A stretch of DNA of 64,000 nt, taken from UBA5109 sp965661005. GTDB taxonomy: Bacteria > Pseudomonadota > Gammaproteobacteria > Pseudomonadales > Pseudohongiellaceae. A program made the translations under genes and the position numbers. Where the stretch lies: assembly GCA_965661005.1 (NCBI GenBank), contig CBFICB010000001.1, positions 62,001 through 126,000 of the forward strand, given 5' to 3'. Shown piece after piece: positions 44,162-53,042 of the stretch. How positions within the stretch are numbered: position 1 is the first letter of the stretch; the number at the start of each line of letters is the position of its first letter. The notes beneath the pieces are model-generated. The model searched no databases and was not told the origin of the DNA. It worked only from the letters and a program-made list of their open reading frames with translations.

Positions 44162-44844
44162 CCACGCTTAATGCAAAACCTGAAAGTATCGATATAGACT
44201 TAAAGCGTTCAGCGATAGTCGTTGTCGACATGCAAAACGCTTTTGCCAAACCTGGAGGCATGCTGGATTTGTTTGGTGCCGATATCTCTGGTGCCGCAGC
44301 TGTAATTGAAGCGAATAAACAATTACTTAGCGCTGCACGCCAAGCCGGTGTAGAAATTATCTATTTAGCCATGACCTATAAAGCTGATTTGAGCGATGCC
44401 GGTGGACCAGCATCTCCGAACTATCATAAAGAGCTTGGCTTAAAACTTATGCGCGAACAGCCAGAACACGCAGGAAAATTACTGATTGATGGCACCTGGG
44501 ACTGGCAAATTGTTGATGAGCTTAAACCCCATGACGGTGAAATGCTCATCAAAAAAACTCGCTACAGTGGGTTTGTCGATACGAACTTGGATAGTTATTT
44601 GCGAGCCAGGGATATTCGCTACTTATTCCTGACTGGCATCACCACAAATGTTTGCGTAGAGAGCACCGGCCGTGATGCTTTTTTCGCAGAGTACTGGCCA
44701 ATTCTGATAGAAGACGCTGTTAATCATACTGGCCCTGAGTATTGTGCCGAGGCTACACTTTGGAATTTTGAAAATATTTTTGGTTGGGTGACACATTCCA
44801 ACAATGTCTTGGCCATGCTTCAATCATCAGATCTAACTAAATAA
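44158..44844 (+). CDS. RutB-like cysteine hydrolase (isochorismatase family)
   Basis: A 228 aa amidohydrolase. D24, K133 and C166 occupy the same positions as the triad of E. coli RutB (VVVDMQNAFAKPGG, IKKTRYSGF, TNVCVESTGRDAFF), and the N-terminus MTTLNAKPE resembles RutB's. RutB hydrolyses ureidoacrylate in uracil degradation, but rutA, C, D, F and G are absent here, so the substrate may be another amide or carbamate. It is translationally coupled to the rhodanese gene. Confidence 0.85.
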   Translation: MTTLNAKPESIDIDLKRSAIVVVDMQNAFAKPGGMLDLFGADISGAAAVIEANKQLLSAARQAGVEIIYLAMTYKADLSDAGGPASPNYHKELGLKLMREQPEHAGKLLIDGTWDWQIVDELKPHDGEMLIKKTRYSGFVDTNLDSYLRARDIRYLFLTGITTNVCVESTGRDAFFAEYWPILIEDAVNHTGPEYCAEATLWNFENIFGWVTHSNNVLAMLQSSDLTK

Positions 44845-44887
44845 AATATTTACCTGCTATGATCCGACTGATAGTTCAATTTTAGTA

Positions 44888-45241
44888 ATGACTATAGTAC
44901 TTATTTTACAAAATATCGGAGCTATTATTAGTCTTGTTTTAGGTTTTATTGCCATATTTTGGCCAGCTAAAACTGAAACTTTTGTTTCTATAAAAAGTGC
45001 AGACAAGGAAGGTAATTCAGAAATTCGTGCTACTTATGGCGGGTTTTTCCTAGGGATTGCCCTCTTCGCGCTGATTTCTCAGAACCCTACTGTTTTCAGT
45101 GTATTAGGTATTGGGTGGCTTAGTGCATCTCTTGTTAGGCTATTATCTTGCTGCTTTGGCTTCTATACCAATAAAAATTTAATGGGGGTAATTTTCGAAG
45201 GGCTTATAGGGGGCTTATGTACTACTTCATTTTTTCTTTAA
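44888..45241 (+). CDS. small membrane protein (DUF4345-like)
   Basis: A 117 aa protein with about four hydrophobic segments. The pattern IRATYGGFFLGIALFAL followed by GWLSASLVRLLS is like DUF4345 proteins. Function is unknown. It is 43 bp after the RutB-like gene and converges on trmB. It is AT-rich like the haloacid dehalogenase gene. Confidence 0.7.
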   Translation: MTIVLILQNIGAIISLVLGFIAIFWPAKTETFVSIKSADKEGNSEIRATYGGFFLGIALFALISQNPTVFSVLGIGWLSASLVRLLSCCFGFYTNKNLMGVIFEGLIGGLCTTSFFL

Positions 45242-45295
45242 TCACTCAAACTGCTATTTTATTTCTTGTTGTTACTCGTTAACTTCTCCAAAGAG

Positions 45296-45979
45296 TTAAC
45301 ATTTTTTAAACACTAAATCCCATACATCATGTCCCAGTCTTTCGCCACGGCGCTGAAATTTTGTTATTGGCCTATCGCTTTTTGTTGCAAATTTTTCCAC
45401 ACCAAATTCATTTTCAAGCTCTGATATTTTGCCTAAGACTTCCATCATTTGCTCAGCATAGTTTTCCCAATCGGTAGCCAGATGAATGACCCCCTGTTTT
45501 TTTAATTTTGGCAAAAGACTTTGAATAAATTCTGTTTGAATTAATCGTCGTTTGTGGTGACGTTTTTTATGCCAGGGGTCCGGAAAAAATATTTGTACCT
45601 TATCAAGTGAATTATCAAGGATACAATCTTGTAAAACTAATTTAGCGTCATCTTGCACAACTCTTATATTAGTTAAATTCTCTTCTTCAACTAATCGTAA
45701 AAGTGTGCCAATACCGGGAGGGTGAACATCAACACCAATAAAATTAAGTTCTGGGCTTTCTTTGGCCATGCGCGCCAAAGAATCCCCCATACCAAAACCA
45801 ATTTCGAAAACCACAGGATGATCATTAGCAAATATTTCTTCAAACTTAAAAGGTCCTAACTCTCTATCTAAACCAAAGCTTGGCCAAAGATTTTCAAGCG
45901 CTTTTTGCTGTGAATGAGTTAATCGACCTCCACGTACGACATAACTTTTTATTGTACGTATATGATTTTCAGCTTCCAT
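45296..45979 (-). CDS. trmB: tRNA (guanine(46)-N7)-methyltransferase
   Basis: Methylates G46 in the tRNA variable loop. The 227 aa protein has VFEIGFGMGDSLARMA (SAM binding), NFIGVDVHPPGIGTLL, VQIFFPDPWHKKRHHKRRLIQ (TrmB signature) and the C-terminal TKFQRRGERLGHDVWDLVF. The ATG at 45979 overlaps the last base of the DUF423 gene. Confidence 0.96.
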   Translation of the reverse strand: MEAENHIRTIKSYVVRGGRLTHSQQKALENLWPSFGLDRELGPFKFEEIFANDHPVVFEIGFGMGDSLARMAKESPELNFIGVDVHPPGIGTLLRLVEEENLTNIRVVQDDAKLVLQDCILDNSLDKVQIFFPDPWHKKRHHKRRLIQTEFIQSLLPKLKKQGVIHLATDWENYAEQMMEVLGKISELENEFGVEKFATKSDRPITKFQRRGERLGHDVWDLVFKKC

Positions 45980-46359
45980 TATGACTTCGACCGGCTACTT
46001 AAAAGACCATAAACAATTAGGCCCCAACCGACTAAAAAGCTAAGGCCGCCAAAGGGAGTAATATATGCAATTAAACTTATTCGCGTTAATGCAAGCAGAT
46101 ACAAACTACCCGAAAATAAAAGTATGCCAAACTGAAAAGCATACCCGCTACGACTAAAGCTTTTTGAAGCTGGAAAGATATAGCAAAGAAACGCCGACAA
46201 TATTAGCGCCAACACATGAAACATCTGATATAACACTGCCGTGTTCCATGTATTCAGGCTTGCTTCAGAAATCTTGTCTTCCAGCCCATGAGCACCAAAC
46301 GCACCGAGAGCTACTACCAGGAACCCATTTACCGCTGCATATAAAATAAACTTTTCCAT
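45979..46359 (-). CDS. DUF423 family membrane protein (YgdD-like)
   Basis: A 126 aa inner-membrane protein with four hydrophobic segments. VALGAFGAHGLED, AVLYQMFHVLALILSA and ITPFGGLSFLVGWGLIVYG are the DUF423 hallmarks. Function is unknown. It overlaps trmB by one base and sits behind the rpoH terminator. Confidence 0.9.
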   Translation of the reverse strand: MEKFILYAAVNGFLVVALGAFGAHGLEDKISEASLNTWNTAVLYQMFHVLALILSAFLCYIFPASKSFSRSGYAFQFGILLFSGSLYLLALTRISLIAYITPFGGLSFLVGWGLIVYGLLSSRSKS

Positions 46360-46420
46360 TAAGCTTCTACCGACTTTCTATAATCGTTTTTTATCTTTTT
46401 CATTCTAATCCTTCGGGCAT

Positions 46421-46443
46421 AAAAAAACCGCCTTGTTGGGCGG
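46421..46443 (-). terminator. intrinsic terminator after rpoH
   Basis: On the minus strand CCGCC / GGCGG closes a six-base loop and is followed directly by TTTTTTT. It lies about 30 bp past the rpoH stop. Confidence 0.85.
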
Positions 46444-46475
46444 CTTCTTATAAGACAAACTCTTTTAAATTCTCA

Positions 46476-47369
46476 TCAAGCTTCCAGTCTGGCTTTTACC
46501 TTATTCATGGCATTTTTTTCCAACTGCCTGATGCGCTCGGCAGAAACGTCGTATTTATCCGCCAGTTCATGCAATGTTGCTTTGTTGTCACTTAACCAGC
46601 GTTGAGTAAGGATGTCCTTGCTGCGATCATCTAAACCTTCAAGAGCTAAATAGAGATTATCAGTGCTGGACTCAGCATAATCTTCATTTTCAACATTTTT
46701 TGCCGGATCATAGCGAGTATCTTCCAGATACTGCGCAGGCGCTATAGCGACTTCATCGTCATCAGAATCAGGTGCGCCATCGAAAGAGGCATCATAATTG
46801 CTAAGGCGCCCTTCCATTTGCATAACAGTCTTAGCATCCACTCCTAAATCTGCTGCAACCTGATCGACTTCTTCCTTGTTAAGCCAGCCCAAACGCTTTT
46901 TAGAGCCTCTTAGATTGAAAAATAATTTACGCTGAGCCTTGGTTGTCGCCACTTTGACGATACGCCAATTGCGAAGTATAAATTCGTGCATTTCTGCTTT
47001 AATCCAATGCACAGCAAAAGAAACAAGACGCACACCCTTTTCAGGGTTAAAACGTTTAACCGCCTTCATCAAACCTACATTACCTTCCTGAATCAGGTCG
47101 GCCTCAGATAGGCCATAGCCGGAGTAACTCTTTGCCATATAGACCACGAAACGCATATGAGCAAGTACTAACTTACGTGCAGCGTCTAGGTTTTCGTTGT
47201 AATAGTATTCGTTGGCAAGATCCAACTCTTCTTCAGCCGTTAGAACAGGAATGCCATTGACCGCAGTAATATAGGCATTCAGGTCGCGACCAGGCACCAT
47301 AGTGTCAATAACACTTAGGCCTTTACCTGTTTCGATTCCTATTGTTGCTTTGTTTACTTTTTCAGTCAT
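46476..47369 (-). CDS. rpoH: RNA polymerase heat-shock sigma factor (sigma-32)
   Basis: Directs transcription of heat-shock genes. The 297 aa protein has sigma region 2 (LAHMRFVVYMAKSYSGYGLSEADLIQEGNVGLMKAV, RLVSFAVHWIKAEMHEFIL), the RpoH box QRKLFFNLR, and region 4 (RSKDILTQRWL, LHELADKYDVSAERIRQLEKNAM). I start at ATG 47369; an in-frame TTG at 47384 is the alternative. The usual ftsE-ftsX neighbours are not upstream; a 282 bp gap precedes it, in which the promoter must lie. Confidence 0.95.
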   Translation of the reverse strand: MTEKVNKATIGIETGKGLSVIDTMVPGRDLNAYITAVNGIPVLTAEEELDLANEYYYNENLDAARKLVLAHMRFVVYMAKSYSGYGLSEADLIQEGNVGLMKAVKRFNPEKGVRLVSFAVHWIKAEMHEFILRNWRIVKVATTKAQRKLFFNLRGSKKRLGWLNKEEVDQVAADLGVDAKTVMQMEGRLSNYDASFDGAPDSDDDEVAIAPAQYLEDTRYDPAKNVENEDYAESSTDNLYLALEGLDDRSKDILTQRWLSDNKATLHELADKYDVSAERIRQLEKNAMNKVKARLEA

Positions 47370-47666
47370 TTGCTTATTTACCAATTTGTATTAACTAGCT
47401 ATTAATAAACTATTTTATAACAAACTATTTGTAACCCGCTTATGAATTTTTTGCCTCTAAGCTCTCTGTTTCCTTACTATATAGACCTCAAAGGGCGCGA
47501 AATGTTACCACTTTTTTGAAAAATTCACCACTTTCCCAATAAACCTTAGCCATCATCGGCACAATCGCATTAATACCAATTTAGTACCTTTTTTTAAAAA
47601 TTCAAGCTTTAGAATATCAGGCCCCTTAAGCTGAATGGCCTAGATTCAAGGCTCGCTTATTAAGCC

Positions 47667-48125
47667 TTAGTAGTAATATTCAGTATATCCAGGCAATAGT
47701 CGATATCTGGAATTCAGAAAGGCCACGATATCTATTAGCTCTGTTACTTTCATATCTTCATTTAAATACATCGGTGAAGAGTTTGTTCTACTTCTATTCT
47801 CACGAGGCAATAAATCCAGATACTGATCTGATAGGACATGGTCAGGGTTAATAATAGAAGTGGTTAAATCGCCATAGGTTTTAGCAAACATCAGTTCGCC
47901 TCCAAGAATGACTGTGAACGGGCGAGTGCCTGAGTATGCAGGCAATTCAGCGCCTTCAACAACATGACATTGGGTACAACCCAGAGAGACAAAAGTCTGC
48001 TGACCTCGATCGATATCACCTCTTAGTATTGGGAATCTGAAATCATTTGCATAATCCGGGTATACGCGGCATGAACTTAATACTAAAACCGAGATTCCCA
48101 GCACCAATAAATATATTTTTTTCAT
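47667..48125 (-). CDS. c-type cytochrome lipoprotein
   Basis: A 152 aa monohaem protein. The signal MKKIYLLVLGISVLVLSSC ends in a lipobox (LSSC), so it is membrane-anchored. Haem is bound at CTQCH. The region DLTTSIINPDHVLSDQYLDL and C-terminal MKVTELIDIVAFLNSRYRLL resemble cytochromes tethered near respiratory chains. The partner is unknown. It is divergent from the TauE-family gene and has an unlinked position between rpoH and that gene. Confidence 0.85.
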   Translation of the reverse strand: MKKIYLLVLGISVLVLSSCRVYPDYANDFRFPILRGDIDRGQQTFVSLGCTQCHVVEGAELPAYSGTRPFTVILGGELMFAKTYGDLTTSIINPDHVLSDQYLDLLPRENRSRTNSSPMYLNEDMKVTELIDIVAFLNSRYRLLPGYTEYYY

Positions 48126-48247
48126 AAGAACTTCTTCTTTAACATCTTCTTAACCTCCTATATTAGTGCTTTTACAAGCATTAGTCTTGATTTAAGTCAG
48201 AGAAGACAATTGTGTCTAAAACAGCATAGGTCTGCGATAATGGCGCA

Positions 48248-49012
48248 ATGGAATATGAGTTAAGTTTTCTGTTTATCTTCTTGCTGATCGGCTCGGGCAT
48301 TATTGCCGGATTCATCAATACAATTGCGGGCGGTGGCTCCATGCTGACCTTACCGGCGCTAATGATACTTGGAATGCCCGCCGACATCGCAAATGGGACC
48401 AACCGTGTCGGCATACTCTTACAATCTACCGCTGGCGCCAGACGCTTTCATCAAAAAGGCAAGCTTGAACCACAAACCATTATCCCCACACTTATACCCA
48501 CATTAAGCGGCTCATTAATAGGCTCATTGCTGGCATCTTATCTCCCCGTTGAATTTCTAAAACCCGCACTTTTAATCACCATGCTCGGCATGGCCGTGAT
48601 TATGTTGGTTAAGCCTTCCGTGGTTGCTCCTCCTGCTGGCACGCCTACCTATACATTAAAAGAACGTCCTATGGCATGGATCGGTCTTTTTATCGCCGGA
48701 CTATACGGTGGCTTTGTTCAGGCTGGAGTGGGTTTTATCCTTATAGCGGCTCTGGCAGGCGGACTGCGTTATGATCTGGTGCGTTCTAATGCACTAAAAA
48801 TGGCGATTACTGTTCCGGTGACTGTAGTGGCTTTAACCGTTTATGTCCTTCGTGACCAGGTTCAGTGGATTCCTGGACTGGTGCTAGCAATAGGTATGGT
48901 TCTGGGCGCCATGGCCAGTGTGCAGTTTGCTATAAATGTTCCACAGTCTGTATTGAAGTGGGTCATGTTTGGCATGGTCTTATTGGTTTGTTTAGCTGCA
49001 TTTTTCAGTTAA
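48248..49012 (+). CDS. TSUP-family (TauE/SafE) sulfite/anion exporter
   Basis: A 254 aa inner-membrane protein with about eight hydrophobic segments in two repeats. GFINTIAGGGSMLTLPALMILGM and LYGGFVQAGVGFILIAALAGGLRYDLVRSNALKM are the two TauE/SafE signature loops. The family exports sulfite, sulfonates or other organosulfur anions; the substrate here is open. Confidence 0.9.
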   Translation: MEYELSFLFIFLLIGSGIIAGFINTIAGGGSMLTLPALMILGMPADIANGTNRVGILLQSTAGARRFHQKGKLEPQTIIPTLIPTLSGSLIGSLLASYLPVEFLKPALLITMLGMAVIMLVKPSVVAPPAGTPTYTLKERPMAWIGLFIAGLYGGFVQAGVGFILIAALAGGLRYDLVRSNALKMAITVPVTVVALTVYVLRDQVQWIPGLVLAIGMVLGAMASVQFAINVPQSVLKWVMFGMVLLVCLAAFFS

Positions 49013-49272
49013 GTCTTGATTGATAAACCCAAACTATAATCACCATAGTCATTGTTGGGCTTTATGCCAAGAAGGAAGCCTGTGGCTCGCTCGTTTTACA
49101 TTCAAGAACAGTTAACTTTTCTTGCCAGTCTTTACGCAGAAAGCTTTTGTGGGTGAGAAGCGGTAACGAGCGAACTACAAAAGACCTACTGCAATATAAT
49201 CCAAAAGACTGCAGAATTTCACGAGCATTCATCTTACTAAATAAGGCATTCTATAATTTATAAAGATATCTG

Positions 49273-49767
49273 ATGTTAATTTTCAATATATTATTAATTG
49301 TATCTGTTTTTCTTTGCTCGCTCGTTGCAGGATTTCTTTTTGCTTATGCTGTAGTTGTAATGCCCGGGATTAAGAACTTGAATGACAAAGAGTTTATTAA
49401 GGCCTTTCAAGTAACAGATCGAGTAATCCAGGATAATCATCCCTTATTTTTATTCGTTTGGGTTGGCTCAGCGATAGCGCTAATTCTTTCGGTTTATTTT
49501 GGTTATGGGGCTTTGGGAAGAGTAGAATTTATTTTGTTGTTAATAGCTTTGATTTTTTATTTAGCTGGAGTCCAGATTTTAACAATCATCATTAATCTAC
49601 CATTAAACAACAAATTACAAAAAATTGATGTTAATACAATCCATTCAGAAGAACTTAAAGCAGCACGTAATGAGTTTGAGCTGCGCTGGAATAAATCAAA
49701 TCAGATTAGAACGGCTATAGCATGTGGCGTAACACTTTTATTAATCATATTGGTTTTTTGGCAATAG
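49273..49767 (+). CDS. DUF1772-like membrane protein
   Basis: A 164 aa protein with four hydrophobic segments. The pattern LVAGFLFAYAVVVMPGIKNLNDKEFIKAFQVTDR, later INLPLNNKL and ELRWNKSNQIRT, is that of the DUF1772 (anthrone-oxygenase-like) group. Function is unproven. It is AT-rich by eye and ends before a bidirectional terminator. Confidence 0.75.
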   Translation: MLIFNILLIVSVFLCSLVAGFLFAYAVVVMPGIKNLNDKEFIKAFQVTDRVIQDNHPLFLFVWVGSAIALILSVYFGYGALGRVEFILLLIALIFYLAGVQILTIIINLPLNNKLQKIDVNTIHSEELKAARNEFELRWNKSNQIRTAIACGVTLLLIILVFWQ

Positions 49768-49870
49768 AAGTCAATGCTGCATTAATCCTAAAATGCCATT
49801 AGTCGGAATCAAGTAATAATTGATTTTTATTGAATACTTAATATTAAAGGGAAAAGGCGATGGACGAAAA

Positions 49871-49897
49871 AAAAGAGAGCCATAGCTCTCTTTTTTT
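49871..49897. terminator. bidirectional intrinsic terminator
   Basis: The stem GAGAGC / GCTCTC with loop CATA has A-runs on the left and T-runs on the right, so it works in both directions, ending the DUF1772-like gene (plus) and the minus-strand membrane-protein set. Confidence 0.9.
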
Positions 49898-49917
49898 ACT
49901 TACAGATAGATTCTAGC

Positions 49918-50406
49918 TTATTCAACAAAGGGCATGAAGCGACCAAGGATGATGACAACTACCCAGATTAGCAGAGACACCGCAGCAATAACTTTCGCTC
50001 TGAATTCTGCATCTTCACCATCAGCAAGCTGACTTAATTCCTTGTGCTCACCAAACCAGAACCAAAGCGCATTCAGTCCAGCAATAAGCACAAGCCCCAT
50101 TTTCCACTGGAAGGCAATGTTAATGCCGTAACGTTCAGGGTTGGATGCGATAAACGTAATTCCTGATAGTAAATTTATTGCAAAACCGACTATCGCAACC
50201 GGAATAAACTTCATTGCCGCCTGCATATTTATAAAACGCGCAAAGCCTACAACTCTAAGATCAATCACTAACAATGAGCCAAAGAGAATGGACAGGCCAA
50301 TAAAATGGGCCGTTTCAGCAGCGACAAAAATCCAAGAGACTTCTCTGCTTGCAACACCCAGCCAGGATGCTCCTAGCCAGTCAAAAGTTGGTTGTAAAAA
50401 TTCCAT
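49918..50406 (-). CDS. small membrane protein B1 of a duplicated pair (DUF6644-like)
   Basis: A 162 aa protein with about four hydrophobic segments. VAAETAHFIGLSILFGSLLVIDLRVVGF is the DUF6644-like core; a charged loop WFGEHKELSQLADGEDAE precedes the last segment. It is the intact paralogue of the frameshifted gene at 51.2-51.7 kb. It follows its partner A1 by 12 bp. The conserved His (TAHFIG) suggests a redox or haem-associated membrane role, but that is speculative. Confidence 0.8.
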   Translation of the reverse strand: MEFLQPTFDWLGASWLGVASREVSWIFVAAETAHFIGLSILFGSLLVIDLRVVGFARFINMQAAMKFIPVAIVGFAINLLSGITFIASNPERYGINIAFQWKMGLVLIAGLNALWFWFGEHKELSQLADGEDAEFRAKVIAAVSLLIWVVVIILGRFMPFVE

Positions 50407-50418
50407 GATCTGCTCCCC

Positions 50419-50910
50419 CTACTGAAGATAAGCCATTAGACGGCCAGTAATAATAGCGCCAGTCCAGGAGGCCAAACATGCTACTGATAACAACATGGTT
50501 AACTTTTCATCGCGACCATTTCGAATGCCATTCATGATCAACTTCATCAAGATGCCTCCGAGCAGGATCAAAGCAATTTTGAGCTGAAAAGAACCCTGAA
50601 ATATATAAGTAGAGAAATAACCAGTGAGTAATAGTAGCCCTGAAACCAGGTTGAGCATAAAACCAGCCCACCCAATCATGAACAATCTATCGTAAGCAGA
50701 AATAGAAATATTTTTAGCAAAGCCGAGAATGCGCATGTTAAATGCTATAACCACGCCCATTACTGTCATCATGCCCAAGCCATGAGCAGAAAGAGTAATA
50801 GGATAAGCCATGAAATTACCCGTTCCCCCGGTCAACCAAAGCCCGACACTACTCAACTCAACTGAACAAACAAAGCCAACTGGCTCTATACACCCAAAGT
50901 CAAATTCCAT
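50419..50910 (-). CDS. small membrane protein A1 of a duplicated pair
   Basis: A 163 aa protein with about five hydrophobic segments. EPVGFVCSVELSSVGLW and TLSAHGLGMMTVMGVVIAFNMRILGFAKN are shared with its paralogue at 51.7-52.2 kb, including a conserved His in SAHGLGMM. The overall plan (an N-terminal helix, then a conserved H-x-x-G helix and ILGFA) parallels that of protein B, so A and B may be distant homologues forming a heteromer. Function unknown. Confidence 0.8.
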   Translation of the reverse strand: MEFDFGCIEPVGFVCSVELSSVGLWLTGGTGNFMAYPITLSAHGLGMMTVMGVVIAFNMRILGFAKNISISAYDRLFMIGWAGFMLNLVSGLLLLTGYFSTYIFQGSFQLKIALILLGGILMKLIMNGIRNGRDEKLTMLLSVACLASWTGAIITGRLMAYLQ

Positions 50911-51176
50911 CGCTAAACCTTAATTTATTATTTAGCTGTAATGCTACAGCTTTTATCATTTAGCATGACCCAACATAATAATGCTCAGAGCTGGAACCCT
51001 TTACATAATCTATGTTCGAATCTTGCTCCCCCAAAATTAGAAATGCATTTACATCGTCAATGCAGGCGCTAAAGTAAACTACATCATTAGCGGAATCAAG
51101 CTTTTACTGGGCCTCGCGCATGAAGGCCAGCTAGTAATGTAAAAATATAAAGCTTACCAGCGCAATAAATATACTG

Positions 51177-51660
51177 TTATAGAAATGCCATCCAGCGAGC
51201 AACACTAATAACAGCTAGCCACAATAATAGAGAAGCGATTGCAATAACTTTCGCAGTTGGTTCAGCCTGTTCGCCATCGGCCAGTTTCACCAATTTGCTA
51301 TGCTCTCCAAACCAAAACCATAATGCATTAAGCCCAGCAATGATTATTAAACCCATCTTCCATTGGAAACCAACATTAACAACAAAGGTTTCAGGGCTCC
51401 ATGAAACATGAAAATAGTGCCGCACCAGAAAGAAGATTCAGCGCAAAACCGGCCATTGCTAGAGGAATAAACTTCATGGCATCTCGCATATTAATAAAGC
51501 TGGCAAAACCTGCAACACGCAAATCAATTACCAGTAAAGAGCCAAACAAAATAGAAAGCACAGTGAAATGAACAATTTCCATGGCAGGGTATGCCCACGG
51601 AGAAAGGTTGATCCAGTCATACAGTGCCGATGTGCCTATCCACATTACAAATGCGTCCAT
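51177..51660 (-). pseudogene. small membrane protein B2, frameshifted paralogue
   Basis: Two frames together make one B-type protein. The first (51660-51391) ends LNLLSGAALFSCFMEP; the second (51425-51177) carries SWSPETFVVNVGFQWKMGLIIIAGLNALWFWFGEH. They align continuously with B1, and the frame change is within 51391-51425. This is either a real frameshift or a base-calling error. The downstream frame also ends WMAFL, as in B1's RFMPF. Confidence 0.85.
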
Positions 51661-51671
51661 TAGTTAACCCC

Positions 51672-52157
51672 TTATAAATAAGCCATTAGTCGTCCGGCAC
51701 AAATAGCGCCGAACCAACTAGCCAAACACAAACCAGAAAGTAATTTTGTGGTGCCTTCACTACTCTGGTTCCTGATACTGCTGATAACTACCTTCATCAT
51801 TATGCCGCCCAAAATTATCAACGCCATTTTTACGATGAAAGAACCTTGTGTAATAAATTTACCAAAATCGCCCACCAGTAAAATCAGGCCTGACAATAAA
51901 TTCAAAGCAAAGGCAAACCAAGCCACTTTAAAAAGCTTGTCATAAGAAGAAAGAGAAATATTACTGGCAAAACCAAGAACGCGGACATTAAAGGCAAAGA
52001 CCACGCCAAGAACTGTCATTAAACCAATGCCATGAATAAGCAATATCAGGGGGTAGGCCCATAAAGTACCACTAGTGCCCATCACCCACTGGCCTAGACC
52101 ACTTAATTCTATAGAACAGACAAAGCCTACTGGCTCAAAACATAAATCATCCATCAC
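51672..52157 (-). CDS. small membrane protein A2 of a duplicated pair
   Basis: A 161 aa paralogue of A1: EPVGFVCSIELSGLGQWV, LIHGIGLMTVLGVVFAFNVRVLGFASN and a C-terminal GRLMAYL. It is first in the order A2-B2-A1-B1 on the minus strand and lies 11 bp before the frameshifted B2. It appears intact. Confidence 0.8.
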   Translation of the reverse strand: MMDDLCFEPVGFVCSIELSGLGQWVMGTSGTLWAYPLILLIHGIGLMTVLGVVFAFNVRVLGFASNISLSSYDKLFKVAWFAFALNLLSGLILLVGDFGKFITQGSFIVKMALIILGGIMMKVVISSIRNQSSEGTTKLLSGLCLASWFGAICAGRLMAYL

Positions 52158-52284
52158 CTTCCATCTATTTTTTAAGCTAAAAAATCGACTAGTTAAATTT
52201 CACCATACAATGAACTCGTATTGTGGCTTCTAAAGCTATTCATATACACAAGCTTGATCAACATTAAGTCGCTTTGAAATTCCC

Positions 52285-52947
52285 TTAAAGCTGTGCATTT
52301 AGCCAAGCTGAAATATCCATGATTTGCTGTGGGCAAACCGTATGAGCCATTGGGTATGTCAAATATTTAGGCTGGTAACCAAGATTTTCGAGAGCACTCA
52401 GGCTTTTTTCGGCAAGAGTAATGTCTAGTACTGCATCAATAGTCCCATGGCAAACCAGTATCGGTAAGTTCTGATTGGCAGGATGTGGAATCACTTCATC
52501 TGCAGTAGGAAAAAAAGACGACAAGGCCAGTAAGCCCGCTAAGGGTTTATCGTAAGTCAATCCTGCTTGAAAATTTACGGCCCCTCCCTGAGAAAAGCCA
52601 ACCAAAACAATGCTCTGACTATCTATACCTTTCTCAATTTCCATATCAATAAGTTTATGCACGGCCATGGCAGAGGCTAACAATTGATGAGAATTGACAC
52701 TTCTGCCTCCGCCATCTAAACCGACAATATCAAACCATGCGGGCATGACATAGCCCATGTTCATAGTTACTGGTATGGAAGGTGCGTGAGGAAAGATGAA
52801 GCGAGGATTGCAGCCCTCTTTTAAGGACAGGTTTGGGACAATAGGTTCAAAATCATGACCATCAGCCCCCAAACCATGCAGCCAAATTATCGAGGCATTA
52901 GCTTCTTGCTCTGGCTCAATAACTAAAGCGGGTAAAGAGTCGCTCAT
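52285..52947 (-). CDS. carboxylesterase/phospholipase-type alpha/beta hydrolase
   Basis: A 220 aa serine hydrolase of the abhydrolase_2 family (E. coli YpfH/ acyl-protein-thioesterase-like). IIWLHGLGADGHDFEPIVP is the oxyanion strand, GFSQGGAVNFQAGL holds the nucleophilic Ser, CHGTIDAVLDI the Asp, and YPMAHTVCPQQI the His. It likely cleaves short-chain or lysophospholipid esters. It is monocistronic. Confidence 0.92.
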   Translation of the reverse strand: MSDSLPALVIEPEQEANASIIWLHGLGADGHDFEPIVPNLSLKEGCNPRFIFPHAPSIPVTMNMGYVMPAWFDIVGLDGGGRSVNSHQLLASAMAVHKLIDMEIEKGIDSQSIVLVGFSQGGAVNFQAGLTYDKPLAGLLALSSFFPTADEVIPHPANQNLPILVCHGTIDAVLDITLAEKSLSALENLGYQPKYLTYPMAHTVCPQQIMDISAWLNAQL

Positions 52948-53042
52948 ATAGATCCTGCTTTTTTAGTTATGATGATTTTTGAATGTAACTTTATTGGGTA
53001 AGCTCTGCAAGAGCCCAATCAGCTCGGTATTTAATAGAAATA

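Noticed and set aside
49085..49170. Imperfect inverted repeat CTCGCTCGTT / AACGAGCGAA
   Set aside because: The arms are about 75 bp apart with a mismatch and no T-run; probably chance.
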